The notes under the pieces: model-generated
The model's database searches: none
What the model saw: only the letters and a program-made list of their open reading frames with translations
What the model was told of the DNA's origin: nothing
Position numbers and translations under genes: made by a program
In this document: piece after piece, positions 1 to 6,154 of the stretch
Layout of the letters: the number at the start of each line of letters is the position of its first letter
Position numbering within the stretch: position 1 is the first letter of the stretch
Virus record (IMG/VR): IMGVR_UViG_3300042480_001415
Location: 1 to 38,483 of that record
Strand: one strand, 5' to 3'
Source: a virus
Length of the DNA: 38,483 bases

Positions 1-110
1 TTGGTCAAGTCAGCGGGCACGCTCATGTAGACCACCGACGTGTCGCCACACGCGCGTCGATGCATCTTGTGGAGAGCCTCGTGCAGCTTTGCGATGGTCG
101 GCTTGCTCAT
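1..110 (-). CDS. Partial left copy of the 77-aa hypothetical protein
   Basis: This is the 5' part of the gene seen complete at 38034-38267. It starts at ATG 110, overlaps the stop of the DUF5675 gene by 4 bp (ATGA), and runs off the window at base 1. In the circular genome it continues into the right-hand copy, so it is not a separate gene. The encoded N-terminus (MSKPTIAKLHEALHKMHRR) is identical in both copies. Confidence 0.85.
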   Translation of the reverse strand, partial: MSKPTIAKLHEALHKMHRRACGDTSVVYMSVPADLT

Positions 111-326
111 ACGTGGGAGACGACGAGTTCGACCGACTCCGACCGACGCCGGGCCGCGTCGAGCTGGGCGAAGAGGTCGACGTACGCGGCGCGCGACTCG
201 GTCACCTGGTACTCGCCCGCGTTCAGCAGGAGCACGTGCCGCCCCGGCAGCAGGCACCCCTCGGTGTCGTCCTTCGTGTTGCCCGCGTGAATGCGGATGC
301 CGCTGAAGCCGGGCACGTCCATCACG
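1..326. repeat. Left copy of the 326-bp terminal direct repeat
   Basis: This stretch recurs at 38158-38483. I find two mismatches: T at 128 versus C at 38285, and C at 257 versus G at 38414. Both fall in the DUF5675 gene and are synonymous (GAA/GAG for Glu, GGG/GGC for Gly). The repeat either marks a circular genome assembled with an overlap or is a real terminal redundancy. The differences favour overlap between population variants. Confidence 0.95.
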
Positions 327-529
327 AGGGGCATGTCGACGCCGAAGCGCGGCGAGTGGGTGATTTCCACTCGGTACTTGCCCTCGGGAATGGCCGTCTG
401 CCGCGGCACCTTCACGCCGGGCGCACGGGCGGTGTCCTCAAGCATGAAGCAGGCGTGCACGCCGTCAATGCGCAGCACGCTCACGGTGCATCGGGGCGTC
501 AGCACCACGCGAATGAGCTCGAGCTTCAC
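107..529 (-). CDS. DUF5675 family protein
   Basis: A 140-aa protein starting at GTG 529, overlapping the upstream stop by 4 bp. It matches the DUF5675 pattern as I know it: an N-terminal strand region, IPEGKYRVEITHSPRFG (about residues 48-64), then a VPGFSGIRIHAGN block (about 72-84) and a GCLLPGRH loop (about 91-98). These proteins are frequent in phage lysis regions and their biochemical role is not established. Here the gene follows two small membrane proteins, which makes a lysis or wall-related function plausible. No lysozyme, amidase or peptidase active site can be recognised. Its 3' part lies in the terminal repeat, so a truncated second copy occurs at the right end. Confidence 0.8.
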   Translation of the reverse strand: MKLELIRVVLTPRCTVSVLRIDGVHACFMLEDTARAPGVKVPRQTAIPEGKYRVEITHSPRFGVDMPLVMDVPGFSGIRIHAGNTKDDTEGCLLPGRHVLLLNAGEYQVTESRAAYVDLFAQLDAARRRSESVELVVSHV

Positions 530-894
530 GGTCCACCGTCCTTCGCTGGGGCCTCGAGCCGCTCTTGGCGCTGGCCGGTCATCACGGCCTTGTAGAGAGC
601 GCGAATGTCCCGCTGCACCTCGGTCACGTCAGCCTTGATGGCCGCGTGCACGTCGGCGGAGTCGCGCTCGTGTCGCTGCAGGCGCACCTCGAGCTCGGCC
701 GCCTGCTTCGCTGTGGCGGTGACGCCGGCGTCGACCTGGGTCCGCACCACCTGCGCGAGTGCGTGCTGCCCATAGAGTACGGCCCCGCCGATGACGATGG
801 CGAAGGCCGCCAACATCATGGCCTCGCGCCCGAGAGCGCGCTTCACAGTGACCGCGAACATCTCGGGGATGCTGGGCGTCTTCTCGTCGCTCAC
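526..894 (-). CDS. Single-span membrane protein with coiled coil, candidate holin/spanin-type lysis protein
   Basis: A 122-aa protein starting at GTG 894 inside a GTGA overlap. It has a short polar N-terminus, one hydrophobic segment at about residues 25-48 (MMLAAFAIVIGGAVLYG), and then a long charged helix rich in Glu, Gln, Arg and Ala (about 55-110) that looks like a coiled coil. This is the outline of inner-membrane spanin subunits and of some phage membrane-helix lysis proteins. It lies between the holin-like gene and the DUF5675 gene in one tight unit. No lipobox protein (outer-membrane spanin) is nested in it that I can see. The lysis role is inferred from topology and position only. 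Confidence 0.6.
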   Translation of the reverse strand: MSDEKTPSIPEMFAVTVKRALGREAMMLAAFAIVIGGAVLYGQHALAQVVRTQVDAGVTATAKQAAELEVRLQRHERDSADVHAAIKADVTEVQRDIRALYKAVMTGQRQERLEAPAKDGGP

Positions 895-1103
895 GGGCTC
901 ACCTTGGGGCGCTGGGCGAAGGACTCGGCCACGCGGCTGCCGCTGTACGTGCCGACGAGCGAGACGAGGGCGATGCAGTACTCACCCCAGCCCGCGCCGT
1001 TGCCGGTGCGCGCGACCACGAAGAGGAAGACGAGCGTCAGCACGCCCATTCCGATGAGCGCGAGGTGAAGCTTGGAGCTGCGCCAGCCACTGCGAGCATT
1101 CAC
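891..1103 (-). CDS. Small two-helix membrane protein, candidate holin
   Basis: Seventy residues from GTG 1103. I chose this start because GTG overlaps the previous stop (GTGA) and has GATGGGGG upstream. A longer reading frame reaching 1250 is only the antisense of real coding sequence. A charged N-terminus (NARSGWRSSK) is followed by hydrophobic segments at about 12-32 (LHLALIGMGVLTLVFLFVVA) and about 40-58 (GEYCIALVSLVGTYSGS), then a polar tail. Size, two helices and a place in a tight cluster of membrane proteins fit a class II holin. No specific family is recognised. Confidence 0.65.
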   Translation of the reverse strand: MNARSGWRSSKLHLALIGMGVLTLVFLFVVARTGNGAGWGEYCIALVSLVGTYSGSRVAESFAQRPKVSP

Positions 1104-1270
1104 GGATGCACCCCCATCAGCGCGATGCCCAACACCAGCAGCACGAGGCCAACGGCAGTGCGACGGCTTGCGCGCCTCTCGGCGGGCTCGAGACACCGCT
1201 CTTCGTGGCCCCAGCGGAGGCGCCGCAGACGCCCGCCGCAGGTCGAGCACATCGCCTCATAGCGACCCAT
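1100..1270 (-). CDS. Small zinc-ribbon-like tail-anchored membrane protein
   Basis: Fifty-six residues from ATG 1270. It begins MGRYEAMCSTCGGRLRR with CxxC at residues 8-11, has a further Cys near 26, a basic stretch (RRASRR), and ends in a single hydrophobic helix (about 39-53, AVGLVLLVLGIALMG). It overlaps the holin-like gene by 4 bp and is the first gene of the lysis-like cluster, 23 bp downstream of one copy of a motif found at three gene borders. The function is unknown. A membrane-anchored Cys-bearing peptide could regulate the holin, but that is a guess. Confidence 0.55.
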   Translation of the reverse strand: MGRYEAMCSTCGGRLRRLRWGHEERCLEPAERRASRRTAVGLVLLVLGIALMGVHP

Positions 1271-1292
1271 GGAAGGCAGGGTGGAGCGCAAC

Positions 1293-1313
1293 TGGACCGC
1301 CCAGCTACACCCT
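1293..1313 (-). promoter_or_regulatory. Gene-border motif, copy 1 of 3
   Basis: Plus-strand TGGACCGCCCAGCTACACC (one G-to-C change from copies 2 and 3). On the minus strand it reads GGTGTAGCTGGGCGGTCCA. It contains the TAG stop of the repeat protein gene and precedes the 56-aa membrane protein gene. Role unknown: it could be a protein-binding site, a processing site or a conserved recombination border. Confidence 0.6.
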
Positions 1314-1805
1314 CCGACGTCGCCCGGAGCTGAGTCGCCAGCGGCGAAGCTCGTTGTTGGGCGGCGCGTACGGGGCTCCGTGCGCCACGAAGAAGGCCGC
1401 CACCGAAGGCCCCGGCAGCGTGGCGGAGACTTCCGCCGTGATGCTGCTCGCAAAGGTGGCGCTGATGTTCGACGACGGGGCCGGGAGCGTCGCCGACAGG
1501 GCGACGGCCACGCCGTGGGCGCCACCGATGGCGACACCAGGCGCAGGCAGGGTCGACGACAGGGCCGCGCTGACGCCGTGCGCCGCAGCAATGCTTGAGC
1601 TCGGCGCCGGCAGCGTGCTCGAGATGGCGGCGGAGACGCCGTGCGACGCAGAGAGAGCGCTGGTGGGCGCAGGCAGCGTCGAGCTGACAGCCGCAGCGAC
1701 GCCATGGGCCGCGGCAATGCTCGACGTCGGCCCCGGAAGGGTCGAACTGATGTCGGCGGTGACAGAACCGCCGCCCGTGCCGACCAGCGCAAGGAGGAGC
1801 GACAC
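1305..1805 (-). CDS. Protein with tandem 21-residue SSTLPAP repeats, probable virion or tail-appendage protein
   Basis: A 166-aa protein starting at GTG 1805 with GGGAGG six bases upstream. After about 18 residues it is built from near-identical 21-residue units, each reading roughly (I/V/L)SSTLPAP-x-SxIAAAHGVxAA. I count five clear units between residues 19 and about 124, plus a degenerate sixth containing STLPGP. The C-terminus is basic (RRWRLSSGRRRRV). It follows the large fibre-like gene by 20 bp, so a role as a tail appendage or decoration is likely. No family recognised; the regular Pro/His pattern suggests a solenoid or an elongated repeat fold. Confidence 0.6.
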   Translation of the reverse strand: MSLLLALVGTGGGSVTADISSTLPGPTSSIAAAHGVAAAVSSTLPAPTSALSASHGVSAAISSTLPAPSSSIAAAHGVSAALSSTLPAPGVAIGGAHGVAVALSATLPAPSSNISATFASSITAEVSATLPGPSVAAFFVAHGAPYAPPNNELRRWRLSSGRRRRV

Positions 1806-1825
1806 GGCGGACCTCCCTCAGCTGC

Positions 1826-3256
1826 TCAGATGAAGACGGCGTCGAAGGTCACGATGAACATGATGACGCCCGTCGTCGTGACCGTGCCCACGTTCTTGGC
1901 GGCAATGGCGACGAATTCGCCCGGAAGCACCGCGATGGGGTTGGCGAAAGCCATGTACTGCCCACCCACTGAGCCGAGCGTGCCGACCGCCGCGTTGAGC
2001 GCAAGCGTCTCGAGCCCGATGGGCAGGCGCCGCGGGGCCTTGGTGGTCGCACCTTCGGCCGTGGCCAGCGACAGGGCCGTGTGGCCGTAGCAGAACGAGT
2101 ACTCGTAGAGCACCGGGCCGCCCGCCAGCACCGTGGTGACGATGCTCTGAATGCGCACGCCCTTGATGAGCAGCGTCTTGGCGGGGATGGCGCTGGTAGG
2201 CAGGGGATTCTGGTAGCTGCAGACGATGCCGTCGGTGTTGGCGGCCAGCGTCGGAAGCGCAGCGAACTGCCCGCCCAACCCCGAGCCCAGCGCCGCGGTG
2301 GTGTTCGTCATCGCGGCGCCAGCACCCGGCGCCAGCGAGTTGGTGAGCAGCGCGGTGCTGCCCATGGTGTGGCCCGTCTGCCCCTGCGAGCCGTGCTTCC
2401 CGCCGATGGCCATGAGCGTGGGCGTGTCGATGGCGAGCCCGACGGCGTCCTGCAACCCGACGCAAAGGTAGCCGATGCGCAGCTGCACGGCGAGCGACGG
2501 CACGCCGCTGTTGTACACGCGCGCGAAGAAGGGCTGAGCGGGCGCGTAGACCGGAAAGCCAGCGGTGACGGGCGTCGAGATGACGGCCTGCACCACGCCA
2601 TTGATGGCGAAGAAGACACGATCGTTCTCGACCGTGATTTTGTAGCGGTGCATCACGTTGTCGGCCGGCGCTGTCAACGGCCCGCTCTGCACCTCGGTGC
2701 CGTTGACGTTGATGACCGCGAGCAGCTGGCCCGACGCGTTGTACCGGAAGAAGGCGCCGTCAGTGGGGGCCGCCGTGCCGGTCGCAATGCCGAAACCCAT
2801 CTCGACCACGCAGTTGTTCTGCGGCGGCTGAGTCAGCAGCGCATCGAACGTCGTGTAGGTCGCGAGATCCGCGAAGAAGGGAAGGTGCGCATACGTCGAG
2901 ACGCGCGCCACCGTGGCTGTGGTGGTGAGGTTGGATGCGTTGAGGTTGAGCGTGCCGCCCGCTGTCGTCACCGTCATCGTCGTGACCGGCGCCGTGAAGA
3001 CGGCGGAGTTCAACGTGGTGTTGTTGAAGAACTCGTTGAGCAACGCGACCGGCTGCCCGACCGAGAGGCGCCCCTGAGCCGACGTGCGAATCTCTTCGAC
3101 GAGAATCCCGGCAGGGTCCCCGCTCCCCGAGAGCTCGCCGGCGAGTTGCACGAAGCCCGCCTGATTCGGAATGACGGGCAGCGCTACCTTGAGGTTGTTG
3201 TTGGAGTCGACCTCAGCGAGGTTGCTCGTGCCGCGAATGTTGGTGTCCAACGCCAT
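1826..3256 (-). CDS. Putative tail fibre / receptor-binding structural protein
   Basis: A 476-aa protein from ATG 3256, with GAGGAG nine bases upstream. It is rich in Thr, Ala, Asn and short beta-prone segments. It opens with MALDTNIRGTSNLAEVDSNN, a start type typical of phage tail or head fibre proteins. The middle (about 85-270) reads like a jelly-roll or concanavalin-like carbohydrate-binding region (VVEMGFGIATG..., FAINGVVQAVI). The C-terminal part (about 345-476) again reads as beta sandwich. It is the largest gene at the distal end of the late operon, where receptor-binding proteins usually lie. The function is inferred from composition and position. Confidence 0.55.
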   Translation of the reverse strand: MALDTNIRGTSNLAEVDSNNNLKVALPVIPNQAGFVQLAGELSGSGDPAGILVEEIRTSAQGRLSVGQPVALLNEFFNNTTLNSAVFTAPVTTMTVTTAGGTLNLNASNLTTTATVARVSTYAHLPFFADLATYTTFDALLTQPPQNNCVVEMGFGIATGTAAPTDGAFFRYNASGQLLAVINVNGTEVQSGPLTAPADNVMHRYKITVENDRVFFAINGVVQAVISTPVTAGFPVYAPAQPFFARVYNSGVPSLAVQLRIGYLCVGLQDAVGLAIDTPTLMAIGGKHGSQGQTGHTMGSTALLTNSLAPGAGAAMTNTTAALGSGLGGQFAALPTLAANTDGIVCSYQNPLPTSAIPAKTLLIKGVRIQSIVTTVLAGGPVLYEYSFCYGHTALSLATAEGATTKAPRRLPIGLETLALNAAVGTLGSVGGQYMAFANPIAVLPGEFVAIAAKNVGTVTTTGVIMFIVTFDAVFI

Positions 3257-3267
3257 GGTGTGTCTCC

Positions 3268-3558
3268 TCAGTCAGCCCAGACGAACTGCAGGGTGAATTG
3301 CCCGGTGAGCTTCTCGGTGCTGCGGGCGTAGATGGTGAAGCCGGTGCCAGAAACGACGTCGCCGCACGAGAGACCGGTGAAGAGCGCCGCGTACGAGTGG
3401 TCGTTCACTGAGTGACTCGCCGACGTGCTGCGCATGAAGAAGGCCTCGACCTTCGCGCTGCCGCCGATGCCCGTGACGCCGGTGACGACGACAGAGGCCT
3501 CATTCGCCCCAGGCATCGCGCCGAAGTCGATGGTGGCGGTGCCGGTGCCCGATGCCAT
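3268..3558 (-). CDS. Small beta-rich structural protein
   Basis: Ninety-six residues from ATG 3558. It begins MASGTGTATIDFGAMPGANEASVVVTG, a pattern common in short phage virion proteins with an Ig-like or beta-sandwich fold, and ends TGQFTLQFVWAD. It sits between the fibre-like gene and two other small structural genes with gaps of about 11 bp. No enzyme motif is seen; a minor tail or fibre-associated protein is the best guess. Confidence 0.55.
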   Translation of the reverse strand: MASGTGTATIDFGAMPGANEASVVVTGVTGIGGSAKVEAFFMRSTSASHSVNDHSYAALFTGLSCGDVVSGTGFTIYARSTEKLTGQFTLQFVWAD

Positions 3559-3569
3559 TCAGCCCTCCG

Positions 3570-3761
3570 TCAGCCAGCCCTGTTCGGGACCGGCAGCACC
3601 GTGACGGGCTTCACCAGCTGCTGCGGCTCGTTCTGCTGGGCCAGCACGACGCCCTTCGCGAGCTCGAGCATGCCCAGCGCCAACACCTTGTCGGTGGGGC
3701 CGCTGAAGGTGAGCTGCCCATCGCGGGTAAACTCGATGGTGATGCGAATCGCCTGGCTCAT
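3570..3761 (-). CDS. Small hypothetical protein of the tail-fibre cluster
   Basis: Sixty-three residues from ATG 3761, overlapping the preceding stop by 4 bp (ATGA). The N-terminal half has two beta-prone strands (AIRITIEFTRDGQLTFSG) and the rest is one predicted helix followed by a short Pro/Val tail. It is not recognised. Translational coupling to the 131-aa structural protein suggests a shared virion role. Confidence 0.5.
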   Translation of the reverse strand: MSQAIRITIEFTRDGQLTFSGPTDKVLALGMLELAKGVVLAQQNEPQQLVKPVTVLPVPNRAG

Positions 3762-4153
3762 GCGCCACCTTCCGGGAAGCTCCAGCTGTTGATTTGCACG
3801 GGCCCGCCCGCCACCAGCGCCAGCGTGTTGATGTTCATGTCGGCGCCCGACACGCCCACCGTGCCCTGAAGCACCGCAACGCCCGCCGAGGTGGTGACGC
3901 GCCAGTAGCCCGCAGTGCCCGTGGCGCTCGCGTTGACGTTGGCTGGCAGGGTCGGCGACAGCGTTCCGCCAGATGCCGCAGGAGCGAATGGGCTGCCCAG
4001 CGTGTGCTCGGCCAGCAACGTCCCAGACTGCGCAGTCGCCACGTCGGCAGGCAGCGAGCCGGTGAGAATGCGCAGACGCCCGCCGCTCCCCACTGCCGCC
4101 GTCACTGCGTCTGCACGCGCGTTGCGAGCTGCCATGGAGAGCTGCAGGGCCAT
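3758..4153 (-). CDS. Putative minor structural protein
   Basis: A 131-aa protein from ATG 4153. It begins with the helix MALQLSMAARNARADAVTAAVG and continues into Gly/Ala/Thr-rich beta strands (LRILTGSLPADVATAQSGTLLAEHTL). I know this arrangement from phage proteins of unknown function encoded among tail-tip genes. It is the first leftward gene after the lipoprotein moron and is preceded by copy 2 of the gene-border motif, 22 bp upstream. Confidence 0.55.
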   Translation of the reverse strand: MALQLSMAARNARADAVTAAVGSGGRLRILTGSLPADVATAQSGTLLAEHTLGSPFAPAASGGTLSPTLPANVNASATGTAGYWRVTTSAGVAVLQGTVGVSGADMNINTLALVAGGPVQINSWSFPEGGA

Positions 4154-4174
4154 GCCGGGTTTGTCCGCCGCAGG

Positions 4175-4193
4175 TGGACCGCCGAGCTACACC
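4175..4193 (-). promoter_or_regulatory. Gene-border motif, copy 2 of 3
   Basis: Plus-strand TGGACCGCCGAGCTACACC, identical over its 19 bases to copy 3 at 22284. On the minus strand it stands 22 bp before the ATG of the 131-aa gene, in the divergent gap shared with the rightward lipoprotein gene. Confidence 0.6.
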
Positions 4194-4244
4194 GCTGAAC
4201 GGGTGTCGCGTGGCGCGTCGGCTCGTAGGCGGTAGGGTTGGAGC

Positions 4245-4646
4245 ATGACTGGTCGAGTTCTTGTCCTGGCGGTGGTGATGGCTGGGTGCGCCCCCATCGA
4301 CGGCTCCACGTGCGAGGAGGAGGCAGCGACGCAGTGTGACGGGGCGCGCGTCGCGTACTGCGAGCGCGCCAGCCTGGGCGGCCTGAAGTGGAAGGCGTAC
4401 GACTGTCCGAGCGGGTGCGATTCACTCAAGGCAAGGAAGTGTGACTGGAACGGGGTCGACGCCGGCGCCGCATGTCCGGCCAACCAGGCGTCGCAGGCGA
4501 ACTGCCCGGGCGATGGCCGCCTCATGCTTTGTCTGTCGGCCGACGATGGCGGCGTGTGGGTCGACGCCCCGTGCGAGCGGTGCGTGGCCGGCGCACCAAC
4601 GAGCTCCGTTCTGAACTGCAACGGCATTTCGTGCGCCTGCCGTTAG
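4245..4646 (+). CDS. Cys-rich secreted lipoprotein, probable moron
   Basis: A 133-aa protein on the strand opposite to all neighbours, from ATG 4245 with TTGGAG just upstream. Residues 1-15 (MTGRVLVLAVVMAGC) form a short lipoprotein signal with a lipobox ending at Cys15, so the mature protein should be lipid-anchored. The mature part holds many Cys residues (CEEEAATQC, CPSGC, CERC, CAC at the end), implying disulphides outside the cytoplasm. Its TAG stop overlaps the stop of the convergent minus-strand gene. Reverse orientation and an independent start are the usual signs of a moron expressed from the prophage. Surface exclusion or host-envelope modification is possible but not shown. Confidence 0.75.
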   Translation: MTGRVLVLAVVMAGCAPIDGSTCEEEAATQCDGARVAYCERASLGGLKWKAYDCPSGCDSLKARKCDWNGVDAGAACPANQASQANCPGDGRLMLCLSADDGGVWVDAPCERCVAGAPTSSVLNCNGISCACR

Positions 4647-5164
4647 GTTGAAGGTCGCTCGCCCCACACAGCAAGAGAGAAGTTGAAGTCCGTGCGTGCC
4701 CACGAGGGAGCCCGCTCCCACGTCGAGACGATGACCAGCGACCCGCTCGGCCCGCTAGAGATAAAGCACGTCGCCTTCCGCTCGACACCCGTAGTTGCTC
4801 GAGGCGTGGCCACACAGAAGAAGTTCTGCGAGGTCGCGAGGTAGATTCGCCACTGCCCCGTGCCGATGCGCTGCGGTGCGATGGTTCCGAAGATGCCGCC
4901 AGAGAGGCTGGCCCCCAGCGAAGGCGTGATGCCCGACGTACTGTCGATGAAGAAGTCAGCGGTCGCGCGCGCGATGAGGATGTCGTTGTGCTTGCCCGGC
5001 ACGTTCCTTTGCCAGAACGGCGAGCCTGCAGTCGCCGACGTCGGCACGAGGTGTTTCAATTCGTAGATGTCGAGCACCGCCTCGCCGTTGTCGTTCGCCT
5101 GGTTGAGCGACTGGAAGCCTACCGCATGGTCCCGCACCGTCTTCGGAAGCTTGACGTACGTCAT
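4643..5164 (-). CDS. Putative tail-tip or fibre-associated structural protein
   Basis: A 173-aa protein. I take ATG 5164 because it overlaps the upstream stop (ATGA); the longer open frame to 5299 is antisense noise. Beta-prone throughout, with an aromatic C-terminal block (WARTDFNFSLAVWGE). The same pattern closes the upstream 329-aa protein (WARADRTFSAAMFG), so the two may share a C-terminal domain. Position after the tail hub-like gene suggests a tail-tip component. Confidence 0.55.
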   Translation of the reverse strand: MTYVKLPKTVRDHAVGFQSLNQANDNGEAVLDIYELKHLVPTSATAGSPFWQRNVPGKHNDILIARATADFFIDSTSGITPSLGASLSGGIFGTIAPQRIGTGQWRIYLATSQNFFCVATPRATTGVERKATCFISSGPSGSLVIVSTWERAPSWARTDFNFSLAVWGERPST

Positions 5165-6150
5165 GCCGTCACCCCGAACATTGCCGCCGAGAAGGTGCGG
5201 TCGGCCCGCGCCCAGTTCGTCCCGTCGAAGGCGTAGATGTAGAAGCGAAACTTTGACGTCCCCGCGCCCGTGCCGAAGCCCGCGCCGTTGATGACGCACA
5301 GCTCGTTCGGCGTCGCCGGCTGCACCTCGGGGAAGCAGGCCATCGTGTTGAGCGAGGTGAAGTTGCCGTCCATGAAGACGTCGATGACGCCGAGCGACAC
5401 GCGAGACACCGAAGCAACGCCGTCAGCCCACACGCGCGTGTACGCCGTGGGCGCGTACGTGAAGAAGCCCACCGCCTTGGCGATGCGGTTGACGTTGTGC
5501 GCGCCGGCCGCCGTGTGCTCGAGCAGCGAGGCCTTGCGGATGATGCCCTGATTCTGAGCAAGGGCGCTCCAGTCGGTGGCCGCTTCGGTGAGCCAGTCGC
5601 GGCGGCGCTTCAGCGTGCGGCTGAGCAGCAACGACGTACTGTGGGGCTGAGCCGGCGCATGTACCGCGACGTCGACGTTTCGATTGACCGCCGCCCATGC
5701 GTCGCCCGACCCCAGGGCACTGGTGAGCCACTCGACGCGGAGCCGCACAGAGGTCGCCGACACCGTCTCTGTGGTGATGAGGTGGGGCTTTGCCTCGATG
5801 CCCGAGCCGCAGACGTTCGCGAGCACACTCGAGAGAAATTTGCCGCTCGCGTCCGTAGGGATGAACCCCGAGGTGACATTGAGCGTGTACTCGCCGGTGG
5901 CTGGGCGAGCGAGCGTGCCGCCGCCGTACGCCGTGTCGAAGAGGTGACCCGTGGGCGGGGAGCCGTCGACCATGTGCCCCAGCACCCAAGGGATTTCCTG
6001 CGCGTTGTGCTCCCCGTCGCTGAAGTGCTCCGCGCGTGCGAGCTCGTCGATGGCCTCCGCGTTCACCTGCAGCTGATTGACGGTGCCCGGCCCGAGCGGC
6101 TCCTGTCGGGCAAAGGCATTTAGCGGTGTGTAGCGGAACGGAGGCGGCAT
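5161..6150 (-). CDS. Putative tail-tip / fibre protein
   Basis: A 329-aa protein from ATG 6150, five bases after the large tail protein. The N-terminus (MPPPFRYTPLNAFARQEPLGPGT) followed by a helix (NQLQVNAEAIDELARAE) is typical of phage tail-fibre attachment regions. The remainder is beta-rich, with a conserved-looking closing segment (FDGTNWARADRTFSAAMFG) that resembles the end of the next gene product. No enzymatic motif is visible. The role is inferred from its place between the hub-like and distal fibre genes. Confidence 0.55.
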   Translation of the reverse strand: MPPPFRYTPLNAFARQEPLGPGTVNQLQVNAEAIDELARAEHFSDGEHNAQEIPWVLGHMVDGSPPTGHLFDTAYGGGTLARPATGEYTLNVTSGFIPTDASGKFLSSVLANVCGSGIEAKPHLITTETVSATSVRLRVEWLTSALGSGDAWAAVNRNVDVAVHAPAQPHSTSLLLSRTLKRRRDWLTEAATDWSALAQNQGIIRKASLLEHTAAGAHNVNRIAKAVGFFTYAPTAYTRVWADGVASVSRVSLGVIDVFMDGNFTSLNTMACFPEVQPATPNELCVINGAGFGTGAGTSKFRFYIYAFDGTNWARADRTFSAAMFGVTA

Positions 6151-6154
6151 GGTG

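Noticed and set aside
1305-1805. CRISPR-like periodic repeats
   Set aside because: The 63-bp periodicity is that of the 21-residue coding repeat with no unique spacers.
4175-4193. The gene-border motif as the 5' end of a tRNA (GGTGTAGCTC resembles a D-arm start)
   Set aside because: No anticodon or T-arm follows in any of the three copies.
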